DNA of 64,000 bases, taken from contig NZ_JAGGPJ010000008.1 of the NCBI RefSeq assembly GCF_018613875.1, positions 62,001 through 126,000 of the forward strand, in the 5' to 3' direction. The DNA is from Arthrobacter sp. ISL-28. GTDB lineage: Bacteria; Actinomycetota; Actinomycetes; Actinomycetales; Micrococcaceae. The translations under genes and the position numbers were made by a program. This document shows positions 25,400 to 33,479 of the stretch, piece after piece (the stretch's first letter is position 1; every line of letters begins with the position of its first letter). The notes beneath the pieces are model-generated. The model was given only the letters and a program-made list of their open reading frames with translations. It made no database searches and was not told where the DNA came from.

Positions 25400-25810
25400 T
25401 CACTGACCCTCGGACGCAGGCTCATATCCAATGAGCCAGTGAAGCCCGTGACGGTCGATGACCTGCCCATCAGAAGCACCCAAAGGCTTCGGGGACAGCG
25501 GGTCAACTACCCGGCCGCCGATCGCGAGCCTATCGAACCACTCGTGCAGAACTGCCGGTTCGGCTGTCCCCAGCAACGAGAGCATGATGCCTTCGAGCCG
25601 GACGCTCTTCTCGCCTGCTGCCGCATCCGATCCGGCCAAAGCGACTGTGCCGTCCAGAACTCCATGAGCTAAGGCCTCAGGTGGTCCGTCGCTGCGGCTG
25701 AAGTCCTCATAGGTGTGCAAGGAAAACTCACCGCCGAAAACGTCGGCATAGAAGCGAACTGCTTCACACGCTGTTCCGGGGCAACTGATATAGACCTGCG
25801 GCGCCGTCAT
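25400..25810 (-). CDS. VOC-fold PhnB-like protein
   Basis: A 136-residue protein from ATG 25810. It has the PhnB/DUF1338-like signature: VYISCPGTACEAVRFYADVFGG at the start, HGVLDGTVALAGSDA, MLSLLGTAEPAVLHEWFDRLA and a last block HGLHWLIGYEP in place of the common FGxxWxI. Proteins of this kind are usually uncharacterised glyoxalase-fold members. Single gene, intact. Confidence 0.85.
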   Translation of the reverse strand: MTAPQVYISCPGTACEAVRFYADVFGGEFSLHTYEDFSRSDGPPEALAHGVLDGTVALAGSDAAAGEKSVRLEGIMLSLLGTAEPAVLHEWFDRLAIGGRVVDPLSPKPLGASDGQVIDRHGLHWLIGYEPASEGQ

Positions 25811-25955
25811 GGGCACATCCTACGCACCCAGGCCGTGGGGACGACGAGTGAAAAACGGCTTGGCGAAGCAGGTGCTTTAGGAAGGCTTGCCGCTGGGGAA
25901 TTATGTCGGCATGGTGTACGTTGCACGTCGGACGACAACCCCTGCTAAGAAAGAG

Positions 25956-26270
25956 ATGCATACCTCAGTGGCAACTGATTACGACGAGCTCCGAACAGAA
26001 GTCAAGGAATCGCAGAACGATTCTCTGGAGGCGCTCAAGTCAGCAAGCGCACCCGATGCGCGCAGTGTCGTGCGCGAGCTTGACGAAGCGGATGACATGG
26101 ACAGTGTCGGAATCCCCGGCGGAGAATTTGTGGCCGAGGAACTGGTCGTCCAGGTCGTTCCACAAGGCGACGACGAGTTCACTTGCTACGCCTGCTTCCT
26201 GGTCCGCCACCGTTCCCAGGTGGCAAGGGAGAAAGACGGTCACGCCTACTGCATTGAGTGTGAGGGCTGA
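25956..26270 (+). CDS. DUF4193 family protein
   Basis: A 104-residue acidic protein. ATDYDELRTE at the start and the end block FTCYACFLVRHRSQVA with YCIECEG match DUF4193, an actinobacterial family with two Cys pairs that probably hold zinc. The start is ATG 25956 or GTG 25968; the family usually begins MATDYD, which would favour the GTG. It is normally a conserved core gene; a copy in this accessory stretch, with a shorter acidic middle than I expect, may be a paralogue. Function unknown. Confidence 0.85.
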   Translation: MHTSVATDYDELRTEVKESQNDSLEALKSASAPDARSVVRELDEADDMDSVGIPGGEFVAEELVVQVVPQGDDEFTCYACFLVRHRSQVAREKDGHAYCIECEG

Positions 26271-26520
26271 ATCCCAGAGTCTCTGACACCCTTCAATGGG
26301 AGCTGCACCGGAGGTCCGACCAGGGCAGTGCCGCTCTAAATCGGAGGGGAAACGATCCATTCGGAACAGCTGACCAGGGCCAGCCATCGACCCCCGGCAG
26401 CAGCCTTCACCGCCCCGGATCAGCGAGACACCTCATAAGATGAAAGCCTCTCATGCGATCCGGCCCAGTTCGATGATCCGAATCTGGTGTCGGTCGCGGG
26501 GGCTGCCGTAACATGCGGGC

Positions 26521-27216
26521 ATGACGTCCGCAGGGGTCGCGCGTTGGGGCGGCCTCACCGCAATCGGCTTCGCTGCCGCGGCTATTGTCGGCCTCGCTCT
26601 CCGGTTCACCGGAGCGGAGATGCCCGAAGCCCACCACTCTGCGGCGGATCTGGCCGAACGGGTAGTGAGCATCGATCGCGCCATTGCGGGAGCTTGGGTC
26701 CTCATTCTGGCAATGGTCATCCTCGCCGGATTCTCCTGGTGGCTGGTGGCTCGGTACGGTCACCGCTCGGCGCTGGTCGCCGTCGGCGCAGGCGAGCTGG
26801 CGCTGGCGGCCACGATCCATCTAGTGGAGAACCTGTTCGCGATCTGCCTCCAGGACGGCATCATCCGGCCGATGGCCGCTTCGGGCGGATCGGACAGTGC
26901 CGCTGGCGACGCACTCTGGGCTGTGGCCTCGTCCTCGTCGGTGCTCGCCTTCGGTGTGTTGGGGCTCAGCGCGCTTATGGCAGGAATGGGATTCCTGCGC
27001 GACTTGGATGCACCAGCATGGTTCGGCTATTGGGGCGTGTTCACCGGCGTGCTCGGATTCGCTGCCGCATCGTCGGGGATCTTCGCTGACCTGAGCTTCC
27101 TGGCCGGATCATTCAAGCTGAGCCTGCTCGCTTGGCTCATCGTGCTCGGCCTTCGGGCGGCGCGCAGCTCAGAACCTGATCCACCGGTGACGTCGGTGGG
27201 GGTGAGCGTCGCGTAG
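26521..27216 (+). CDS. Six-helix membrane protein of unknown function
   Basis: A 231-residue protein. About six hydrophobic segments are visible, among them GLTAIGFAAAAIVGLAL, WVLILAMVILAGFSWWL, SSVLAFGVLGLSALMAGMGFL and LGFAAASSGIFADL. A loop after the first helix carries MPEAHHSAADLAERV. The codon use is like that of the chromosome around it. I recognise no family and the neighbours do not help. Confidence 0.65.
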   Translation: MTSAGVARWGGLTAIGFAAAAIVGLALRFTGAEMPEAHHSAADLAERVVSIDRAIAGAWVLILAMVILAGFSWWLVARYGHRSALVAVGAGELALAATIHLVENLFAICLQDGIIRPMAASGGSDSAAGDALWAVASSSSVLAFGVLGLSALMAGMGFLRDLDAPAWFGYWGVFTGVLGFAAASSGIFADLSFLAGSFKLSLLAWLIVLGLRAARSSEPDPPVTSVGVSVA

Positions 27217-28389
27217 AACGGGAATGCCCTTGCTGGGCGGGAGAATCGAAGTTACGACAGCTGGGCTGTACGACCTTCTCGTCGAGCAGTTGGGTGTCGA
27301 CTCGCCCACGCGACCGGAAGACCGGCTGTGTGGTCGGCGGGATGTTGACCGGTGCGGACTCGTTCGATGCTCTGGATCATAGAAGTCGATAGCGACCGTT
27401 ACCGTGCAGAGGCAACAAAACCGGGGGCAGTCCCGCCTTTGGCTTCATGGACATGCTTTGCTCTGAGCTGCGGAGACGTCTTCGTCATCGCCTGCAGCCA
27501 TCCGCTCTGGGTCGGTAGAGCCTTGGTGGCCGGCGACGGGTGGGGGGATAAGCTCCGGTCTCAGAGGGCTCAAGCCATCGCCGGCCACTCCCAGTGTCAC
27601 TGGTGGACCCTATGAAAACCCCGGAACAAAGACCGTGCTGCTGTCTCCGTACCCCGTCCGTGGGCGGGTCCCTGTAGGCCTGCCTGGGACCACTGTCCCC
27701 CCGATCAAACCGGACATACAGTAGAGGTTTCCTCCGCTAGGGAAAAAGGGGAGCACTTCACAGCGCGGCCTCCCTTGGCTGGCTGGTTCTTGTCATTGCC
27801 ACAGCCGGCGTTGAATGGGGTGAGCCCGGCACCAGTGGATATGAGCGGTACGCCGCTTTATCTCGTTCATGGGTGTTCGCCTTCGCCCTGATGTACTGCG
27901 CCTACCTGGGCCTGCACCTCGCCGCCGGGCAGGTCCGGGGACCCTGCCGGCCGCTGGCCTGACTACTATCTGCCGCGGAGTTCCGCGTTTTCAACGACCT
28001 CCTTACGCTCCCGATAATGCACGCACACTGTCGCGGCTGGGATTCCTGTTCGGTTGCTGCTGGTGGACGTCGGTCCGCCGGTGCTCGGCATGTCTGCTCC
28101 AAGTAAGCGGCTGCTTCCCAGCTGGGCAACGACGGTCTTAGCCCTTGCTCCGCCTGCGACGGTACTCGATGCTGGATTTCCTGCCGGACTATGTGTCCCG
28201 CTACGCACAGCGACGATCCTGGCGGGTCGGTCGCCGCGTGGCCCTTGCCTCTCCTGAAGGGGACGCGGACTGAAGAGACGGCCTTCCCGGTAAAGGGTTG
28301 GGGGACGCCCCGCGCGGGACTAGGATTCTGCCTGTTACAGGCCGGGGATGGCGCCCCATCTCCGACACAACGTGAAACGAGAAACTGTC
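27217..28389. other. Gene debris with a lone IS end
   Basis: I find no intact gene in these 1.17 kb. AACAAAACCGGGGGCAGTCC at 27414-27433 repeats the IS3-type end seen at 23977, so another copy of that element was once here. A frame at 27748-27961 reads LGWLVLVIATAGVEWGEP and SWVFAFALMYCAYLGLHLAAG, two membrane helices, but it follows a TAG with no start codon. A frame near 28150-28255 reads YSMLDFLPDYVSRYAQRRSW. Both look like pieces of lost genes. Confidence 0.55.
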
Positions 28390-28740
28390 ATGGAATCCCT
28401 AACATGGTTTGCACCCATCCTCCCCGGCAAACTGGAAGCCTTCAAGCGGCTCGCCGCAGAGACCCAGGGGCCCCGGCGCGATCAATATCAGCAATCCCGG
28501 CAAAGGATGGGCATTTCCCGGGAGGTCGTCAGCCACATGGCCACGCCGCAGGGGGATTTCGCCTGCATCTTCCAGGAAGGCAATGACATTGGGAAGGCCT
28601 TCAGCATCGTCGCCAACTCCGAAGACCCCTTCGATGAATGGCTCCGTGAGAAATTAGCCGAGATACATGGCATCACGCCGGAAATGCTCCAAGCACCACC
28701 TCCGGCCACCGTTCACGTGAACTACCGGGCAGACGCGTGA
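28390..28740 (+). CDS. Small uncharacterised protein, possibly ferredoxin-like fold
   Basis: A 116-residue soluble protein from ATG 28390. It begins SLTWFAPILPGKLEAFKRLA, then SREVVSHMATPQGDFACIFQEG and DPFDEWLREKLAEIHG. The strand-helix-strand rhythm and the 'gained from a summed score per residue' look resemble antibiotic-monooxygenase/DUF6176-like dimeric barrels, but I cannot assign a family. It is complete, with a normal start and stop. Confidence 0.6.
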   Translation: MESLTWFAPILPGKLEAFKRLAAETQGPRRDQYQQSRQRMGISREVVSHMATPQGDFACIFQEGNDIGKAFSIVANSEDPFDEWLREKLAEIHGITPEMLQAPPPATVHVNYRADA

Positions 28741-28925
28741 GCCAAGACACTCAGGAGGCCCCGCCAGAGGCCGGGCCTCCTGCCGGCAGTTAGCCTGCCG
28801 GGTGGCCGGGGAAGCGACCCCCGCACCCAAGCATTCAGAGGGGCGGCCGTACACGGGGTCGTTCCTGCTCTGCCTGGGGTGTACGTGCTCGGGCTCCGAG
28901 CCGAGGCACATACCTGCCCAGGCCC

Positions 28926-29340
28926 TCATGCTGACCGAAACTCGGACGGCTGCGCACCGAGATGACCCTGCCCGAGCGGGACCGGCGTACTGATCTCTAC
29001 GATTCTGGCGCCGAGCGTCTGCATCCTGGCCATGGCGTGCTCGCACAGATGACGGCCTAGCTGTACACGACGCTGGTGTGTGGCTACCGCAAGATACTGA
29101 TCGCCCCATGCTCCCTGCCGACGTTGACCTGCCAGCTGACGTATCCTGCGACGGCCCCGTCGATTTCGGCGACATCGACGTATTTGCCGGCTTCGGGCTG
29201 ATGTAAGAGGGTACTTCTTTGGCATAGTTTTCACGCCAGTCAGAATGCTGGACGGCGAAGATTACCTCGCCCATCAACGGGCGGAAGGATTCCTCATAAA
29301 AGGGCTCGAAGGTAGCAAGAGTTAGGTCGAGAATTGGCTG
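28926..29340 (-). pseudogene. Frameshifted GNAT acetyltransferase gene
   Basis: On the minus strand, FEPFYEESFRPLMGEVIFAVQ and DWRENYAKEVPSYI are in one frame. YVDVAEIDGAVAGYVSWQVNVG and EHGAISIL are in a second, and VATHQRRVQLGRHLCEHAM and LGARIVEIST in a third. In order they rebuild the N-terminal arm, beta-4/5 and the acetyl-CoA loop region of a GNAT enzyme. Two frameshifts (near 29190 and 29090) break it. Confidence 0.75.
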
Positions 29341-29942
29341 CTCGTCTTGAGCGGCAAAGGGCGGATAAGCATTGGGTGGGCCTTTGATCGAGGAAACAGG
29401 GCAATGTTTCAGCCACCTGCGGCCAAACCGGCAACGGGCCGTTGTTCCTCAGCGACGCGTGCGCGTCATGCAAAATGCTCCACACAGGAGACTCTAGTCA
29501 GCCTGCAAATATGCATCCATGCACGGATGCTCACCGAGTGTCCCGGTTCTAAGGAAGTGGAACACCAGAAAGAGGACGATGAAGCCATGGCACAGCGGCC
29601 GAAGACGATGAAGCAATGCGGGCCACTCCGTCACACCGGTTCTCGAAGTTCCTGACCATTGATCAAGTCGCAGAGATTCTGGACGTCAACAAGCCCACGA
29701 TCGACGCCCTTGCTACGAAGTGGCGAAATGAACGGTCTGCGTCTGGGTGACCGCGGCTGTCTTGCCCATCTTGTGGGGTTCAAGACGTCCTTGCCGCGAG
29801 TTCTGTGACATTAGGGTCAGACGATCGCCAATGTCTTCTGTGCGATCTGGCTGTTGTCTGGCACAGGTCGCCCTGGCCGCCGTGTCGGATTCTTGCCATC
29901 ATCCACGACGGACCAGGGCTTGGCCCTCTCCGGCGGAGCGAG
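29341..29942 (+). pseudogene. Excisionase-like helix-turn-helix gene remnant and surrounding debris
   Basis: ATG 29616 opens a 44-codon frame with FLTIDQVAEILDVNKPTIDAL, the helix-turn-helix of small excisionase/MerR-like proteins. After a slip near 29717 another frame continues SGEMNGLRLGDRG, the expected wing. The gene is thus broken in its middle and ends near 29808. CGAGTGTCCCGGTTCTAAGG at 29533-29552 has a near copy at 31523-31542. No other gene is visible in the stretch. Confidence 0.6.
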
Positions 29943-30671
29943 TCAGGAGAGCCAGTCGGCGTAGCGGGTGGGGGCGAGGTGAGCGTCCTTGTCGGTGAGG
30001 ACGTCGCCCTTGACAACGGCGAACATGCCGGCGGTGGGGTCGGTGATGATGGTCCGCTTGTCACCCGTGTGGGACAGGGTGATCCGGCCCAGCTCGTCCA
30101 GGGTGAAGATCTCGGGGCCGGCGATGTTGCGAATGCCATTGAGTGGATCGCCCGCGGCGACCTCCGCCACCGCACCGGCCACGTCCTTGGAGGCGATCGG
30201 CTGGATCGGCGTGGCGGGCAACCGGACGGTGTCGCCGTCGGCGGTCCAGGATAGGACAGGGTCGATGAACTCCATGAACTGCGTCGCCCGGACGATTGAG
30301 TAGCGGATTGGCCCGGCTGCGAGGATGTCCTCCTGGAGCAGCTTGGCCCGGTAGTAATCCAGTTCCGGCACCTGGTCGGTGCCGACAATCGAGAGGATGA
30401 CGAAGTGGCCGACGCCCGCCTTCTGGGCCGCGGCCAGAAGGTTGTCCATCGAGGTCTGGAAGAAGGCCGGGGAGGCTTCGTCGAAGGTCGGGGAATTCGT
30501 CAGGTTGATGACGACGTCGGCTCCCGCCACCGCCTCATCCAGTCCCTGGCCGCTGATGACATCGATGCCGGTGGACTGCGAGTGAGGGACCGCCTGGTGT
30601 CCCGCGGCGTTCAGATTCTTGACGACCTGGGACCCGATCAGCCCGGTGCCGCCGATGACTGCGAACTTCAT
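29943..30671 (-). CDS. NAD(P)-binding NmrA/atypical SDR family oxidoreductase
   Basis: A 242-residue protein from ATG 30671 behind GAAAGG. The dinucleotide site is AVIGGTGLIGSQVV (Gly7 to Gly13). Other family blocks are GADVVINLTNSP, FVILSIVGTDQV, DYYRAKLLQEDILAAGPIRYSIVRATQFMEF and IASKDVAGAVAEVA. Relatives act as quinone or NADPH-sensing reductases. It faces away from an Rrf2 regulator gene, with two palindromes between, and is very probably that regulator's target. Confidence 0.9.
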   Translation of the reverse strand: MKFAVIGGTGLIGSQVVKNLNAAGHQAVPHSQSTGIDVISGQGLDEAVAGADVVINLTNSPTFDEASPAFFQTSMDNLLAAAQKAGVGHFVILSIVGTDQVPELDYYRAKLLQEDILAAGPIRYSIVRATQFMEFIDPVLSWTADGDTVRLPATPIQPIASKDVAGAVAEVAAGDPLNGIRNIAGPEIFTLDELGRITLSHTGDKRTIITDPTAGMFAVVKGDVLTDKDAHLAPTRYADWLS

Positions 30672-30741
30672 GACATGCCTTTCGTTGGGAGGATGTCCGC
30701 TCTCTGGCATATGAACCGTCTTGGTGGCATATGTGAAACTC

Positions 30742-30785
30742 GGACACATTCTGTCCTAGTAACTATACATGGACACTTCTTGTCC
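30742..30785. promoter_or_regulatory. Two palindromic operators, GGACA-N5-TGTCC, in the SDR/Rrf2 divergent promoter
   Basis: GGACACATTCTGTCC lies at 30742-30756 and GGACACTTCTTGTCC at 30771-30785, with centres 29 bases apart. TATACAT between them could be a -10 box. Perfect 5-base arms and identical half-sites make these the likely sites of the Rrf2 protein encoded 31 bases further on. Confidence 0.75.
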
Positions 30786-30815
30786 GAGTCAAGGGGTCTG
30801 ATTTAGAGTAGTCAA

Positions 30816-31298
30816 GTGAAGATGTCAGGCGGAGTCGAGTGGGCCCTACATTGCTGCGTTGTGCTCACGTCGGTCGAGGAGCCCATCTCCTCGGCCAAGC
30901 TGGCCGAACTGCACGACGTCTCGTCGAGCTATCTGGCCAAACAGTTGCAGGCGCTATCCCGGGCCGGGCTCGTGCGCTCAGCCGAGGGCAAAGCGGGTGG
31001 CTACATACTCACCCGGGAACCCGCCTCGATTACGGTGCTCGATGTGGTCGAAGCGGTCGATGGCCCTGGCCGGGCGTTCACCTGCACGGAAATCCGCCAG
31101 CGGGGCCCGCTGGCCACCCCGCCCGAGTCCTGCACAGCTCCCTGCCCCATCGCCCGCGTCATGATCGAAGCGGACACGGCCTGGCGAGAAGCGCTGCGCG
31201 CTATCTCGATCGCCGATCTGGTTCAGGACGTCGCCTCCACCTCCGGCCCCCTGGCCATGGGCCGCGTCAGTGCATGGCTGACCACAAAGCAAGCCTGA
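30816..31298 (+). CDS. Rrf2 family transcriptional regulator
   Basis: A 160-residue regulator. GTG 30816 is preferred because family members commonly start KMSGGVEWALHC; ATG 30822 is the alternative. The winged helix is at residues 5-70 (SSAKLAELHDVSSSYLAKQLQALSRAGLV, GKAGGYILTRE). Three Cys are placed as in Fe-S members of the family: Cys90, Cys106 and Cys110. It may therefore bind a cluster or act as a thiol redox sensor. It probably represses itself and the divergent reductase through the twin palindromes. Confidence 0.9.
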   Translation: MKMSGGVEWALHCCVVLTSVEEPISSAKLAELHDVSSSYLAKQLQALSRAGLVRSAEGKAGGYILTREPASITVLDVVEAVDGPGRAFTCTEIRQRGPLATPPESCTAPCPIARVMIEADTAWREALRAISIADLVQDVASTSGPLAMGRVSAWLTTKQA

Positions 31299-31762
31299 CC
31301 GCATCGGCCAACCACAAGAAACGGCGCACTGTCCACACCCTCACCGACACGTCGCACGAGACCGGTCTCCGGCCTTGGGCAGATGTGTATATCAATGGCC
31401 ACGGCGAGCACTGACGTGCTGCTGCTGAGTACGTCCTTCAGAACCAAGACATCTGGGAACCAGCCCTGGCATAGGGCAGCAAAGCTTGTGGGAAGCCGGA
31501 CTTGTGAGAACTAGCCGCACCACGAGTGTCCCGGTTCCAAGGAAATGTGACCACCCGCAAGGTGAGCGTTCTGCGGTTGACTGTTTTCAGGATTCGCCGT
31601 GGGCGTGGCGCGAAGAAAGCCCGCCGATGCGGGACCGACGGGCTCATTTCCGTGGTGATGCGACACCAGCACGGAATGGGATGGCCTCTTGGAGGGCCAC
31701 CAAAGGCACCTAGGGTGCGGCCAATTGCCCAGGCAGCGGAAAGTAGGCCGGGTGTGTCTGAG
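31299..31762. other. Non-coding stretch with a repeat of the 29,533 sequence
   Basis: No supported gene. CGAGTGTCCCGGTTCCAAGG at 31523-31542 repeats 29533-29552 with one change, and the match weakens after that. The two copies enclose about 2 kb with the SDR and Rrf2 genes. Confidence 0.45.
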
Positions 31763-31787
31763 ATCCGGCCGTTCGGCGGCCGGATCA
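31763..31787 (-). terminator. GC-rich hairpin at the end of the GntR gene
   Basis: GATCCGGCCG at 31763-31772 pairs with CGGCCGGATC at 31778-31787 around TTCGG. The right arm reaches into the stop codon of the minus-strand regulator gene. No T run is seen. Confidence 0.55.
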
Positions 31788-32462
31788 GGAGTCGCGCTGT
31801 TTACGTGCGGCTTCCAGCGTCACGACAGAGTTCTTGAGGTGCCACTCAATTTCGGCGAGATAGCCGTCCTCGTCCCGGGCCTGGATAAAGTCACGGAGCC
31901 GCCGGTGCTGTTCCAGGATGGTCTCCTTCCGTTCAAACACGTTCTGGAATTCCCGTAGGCAGAGAAGCGTTTCGGCGGCCAGCGTCGAGAACATTCTTTC
32001 CAGCCTGGGGCTGCCTGTTGCCTGCACGATGGTTTGATGGAATTTCAGGTCCGCCGTGGCAACGTCCTGCCACTTGTCGTTTTCCAAAGCGTGGAACATG
32101 CGGGCCAGGAGCGCATCAAGCTGTCCGGTCAGCTCGGTCGTGTCACCCTGGAGCACGAGCCGGCCTGCTTCCCGTTCAATGGCGGCGCGAGCCGTGTAGA
32201 CGTCCTCGATGTCCTCGGGCCCAAGCTCCACCACTGATGTCCCGCGGTTGCGTGTGCTGACGAGCAACCCCTCCTGCACCAGCCGTTGAACTGCTTCACG
32301 GACCGGTCCGCGGCTGATCTCGAGCTGCGCGGCCAGCTGGACCTCATTGATACTCGTTGACGGAGCGAAGGTCCCGTCGAGGATCCGGGCACGCAAATAT
32401 TCCGCGATGAGATCGGCGGTCACTTTCCGTTGGAACGTGACCGTGCCGTTGATAAGGCTCAT
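31785..32462 (-). CDS. GntR family regulator, FCD subgroup
   Basis: A 225-residue regulator from ATG 32462. The winged helix is at residues 15-75 (INEVQLAAQLEISRGPVREAVQRLVQEGLL), and the FCD ligand domain follows (IEDVYTARAAIEREAG, ADLKFHQTIVQATGS, EQHRRLRDFI) with His residues placed for a metal. It is a good candidate regulator of the HAD/ABC transporter/amine oxidase locus beside it. An 18-base palindrome 39 bases upstream of its start suggests self-control. Confidence 0.9.
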   Translation of the reverse strand: MSLINGTVTFQRKVTADLIAEYLRARILDGTFAPSTSINEVQLAAQLEISRGPVREAVQRLVQEGLLVSTRNRGTSVVELGPEDIEDVYTARAAIEREAGRLVLQGDTTELTGQLDALLARMFHALENDKWQDVATADLKFHQTIVQATGSPRLERMFSTLAAETLLCLREFQNVFERKETILEQHRRLRDFIQARDEDGYLAEIEWHLKNSVVTLEAARKQRDS

Positions 32463-32500
32463 GGCGTCTTCCCCTTCCGCTCTTCAGCATGCCATTGATA

Positions 32501-32518
32501 TTTCGATCAATATCGAAA
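32501..32518. promoter_or_regulatory. Palindrome upstream of the GntR gene
   Basis: TTTCGAT-CAAT-ATCGAAA is a perfect inverted repeat with 7-base arms, and the overlapping ATTGAT-N6-ATCAAT at 32494-32511 adds a second symmetry. The AT-rich palindrome in the leader or promoter is a likely operator. Confidence 0.55.
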
Positions 32519-32649
32519 CCCCGGACACGCCTGCCATATTCACTTATTCACTGCCATGACCGGCAGCGACCGATACGAGCACCAGGTCCAAAAGTGCAGC
32601 TTGCCAGTCGAGGCACTCGCTCGCAATACGGTCCAGCATACGGCCGCCC

Positions 32650-32690
32650 TCCGGACCTCAACCGGACTAAGACCGGTGGAGGTCCGGAGG
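32650..32690 (-). terminator. Hairpin behind the HAD/ABC transporter operon
   Basis: CTCCGGACCTC pairs with GAGGTCCGGAG, with an inner ACCGG/CCGGT pair closing the top. It lies 60-100 bases past the stop of the minus-strand HAD gene, the last gene of that operon. Confidence 0.65.
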
Positions 32691-32749
32691 GACCATGACC
32701 CTGAGCCGCAGCAGGCACTGCGGCGTTAGGGACAGCCATACTCAAACGT

Positions 32750-33421
32750 TCAGACGCCCAGCAGTGCGGGCAGTCCGGACAGGTCGGGCAGCTCGTCGTA
32801 CGGCTGGTAAAAATCACTGCCCTTGCGGTTGTAGCGGTTGATCCACACGCGCCGGATGCCGTACTTCTTGGTCGGCATGATGTCGTACTCCCAGCCCTGG
32901 GCAGCGTGAGTGATCTGGTCCATCTTCTGCGGGAGCACGCTAAAGAGGTATTCGAACGCCTGCTCCCGGGGCTTGTAGGCGCCGGCCTGCTCGGCGGTCA
33001 CGACATAATCGAACTCCACGCCGATGTTGGCGACATGGTAGGGAATCAGGTCGTTGTCGCTGTTGGTGATGATAGCGATTTCATAACCGCCGGCCTTGAG
33101 CCGCTCCAACGCTTCCGGCACCTCCGGGAATGCGGCGAATTTCTTGGCTTCCTCCATGAGCTGCTCATGGTCCTCATCCTTGAATGGCACCCCGTGCAGG
33201 AGCATGCAGGTCTCCAGGGTCTGCTTCACGATGTCTGTGTAGCGCTGGTACGGGTTTGCGACACCTTGGAACCGCATGACGCGGAGGTTATCCAGGAATT
33301 CCTCGTGATCGACGCCGACCAAGTCCAGCCGGTCCTTGATTATGGGCAGGGTGGCGCGGTTGAGGTCGAAGTCAACCAGTGTTCGATAGCAGTCGAACGT
33401 GACGACGGGTTTGGTAGTCAT
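32750..33421 (-). CDS. HAD superfamily hydrolase, haloacid dehalogenase type II-like
   Basis: A 223-residue protein from ATG 33421. Motif I FDCYRTLVDFD has nucleophile Asp10, motif II is IITNSDNDL, and motif III/IV is AYKPREQAFEYLF with AQGWEYDIMPTKKYG. This is the L-2-haloacid dehalogenase branch, many members of which act on other small acids or phosphates. It is the last gene of the operon with the ABC importer and FAD oxidase, so it probably acts in breakdown of the imported compound. A frameshifted relative lies at 39507. Confidence 0.87.
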   Translation of the reverse strand: MTTKPVVTFDCYRTLVDFDLNRATLPIIKDRLDLVGVDHEEFLDNLRVMRFQGVANPYQRYTDIVKQTLETCMLLHGVPFKDEDHEQLMEEAKKFAAFPEVPEALERLKAGGYEIAIITNSDNDLIPYHVANIGVEFDYVVTAEQAGAYKPREQAFEYLFSVLPQKMDQITHAAQGWEYDIMPTKKYGIRRVWINRYNRKGSDFYQPYDELPDLSGLPALLGV

Positions 33422-33479
33422 GCTTGCTTTTCTCCTTGTTCGATAGGGAATTTGGTTGGGAATTGGGTGTTCTTGGGAA

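Noticed and set aside
27414..27437. Complete IS element around the second IS end
   Set aside because: Only the terminal repeat type sequence is there; no transposase frame could be found on either side.
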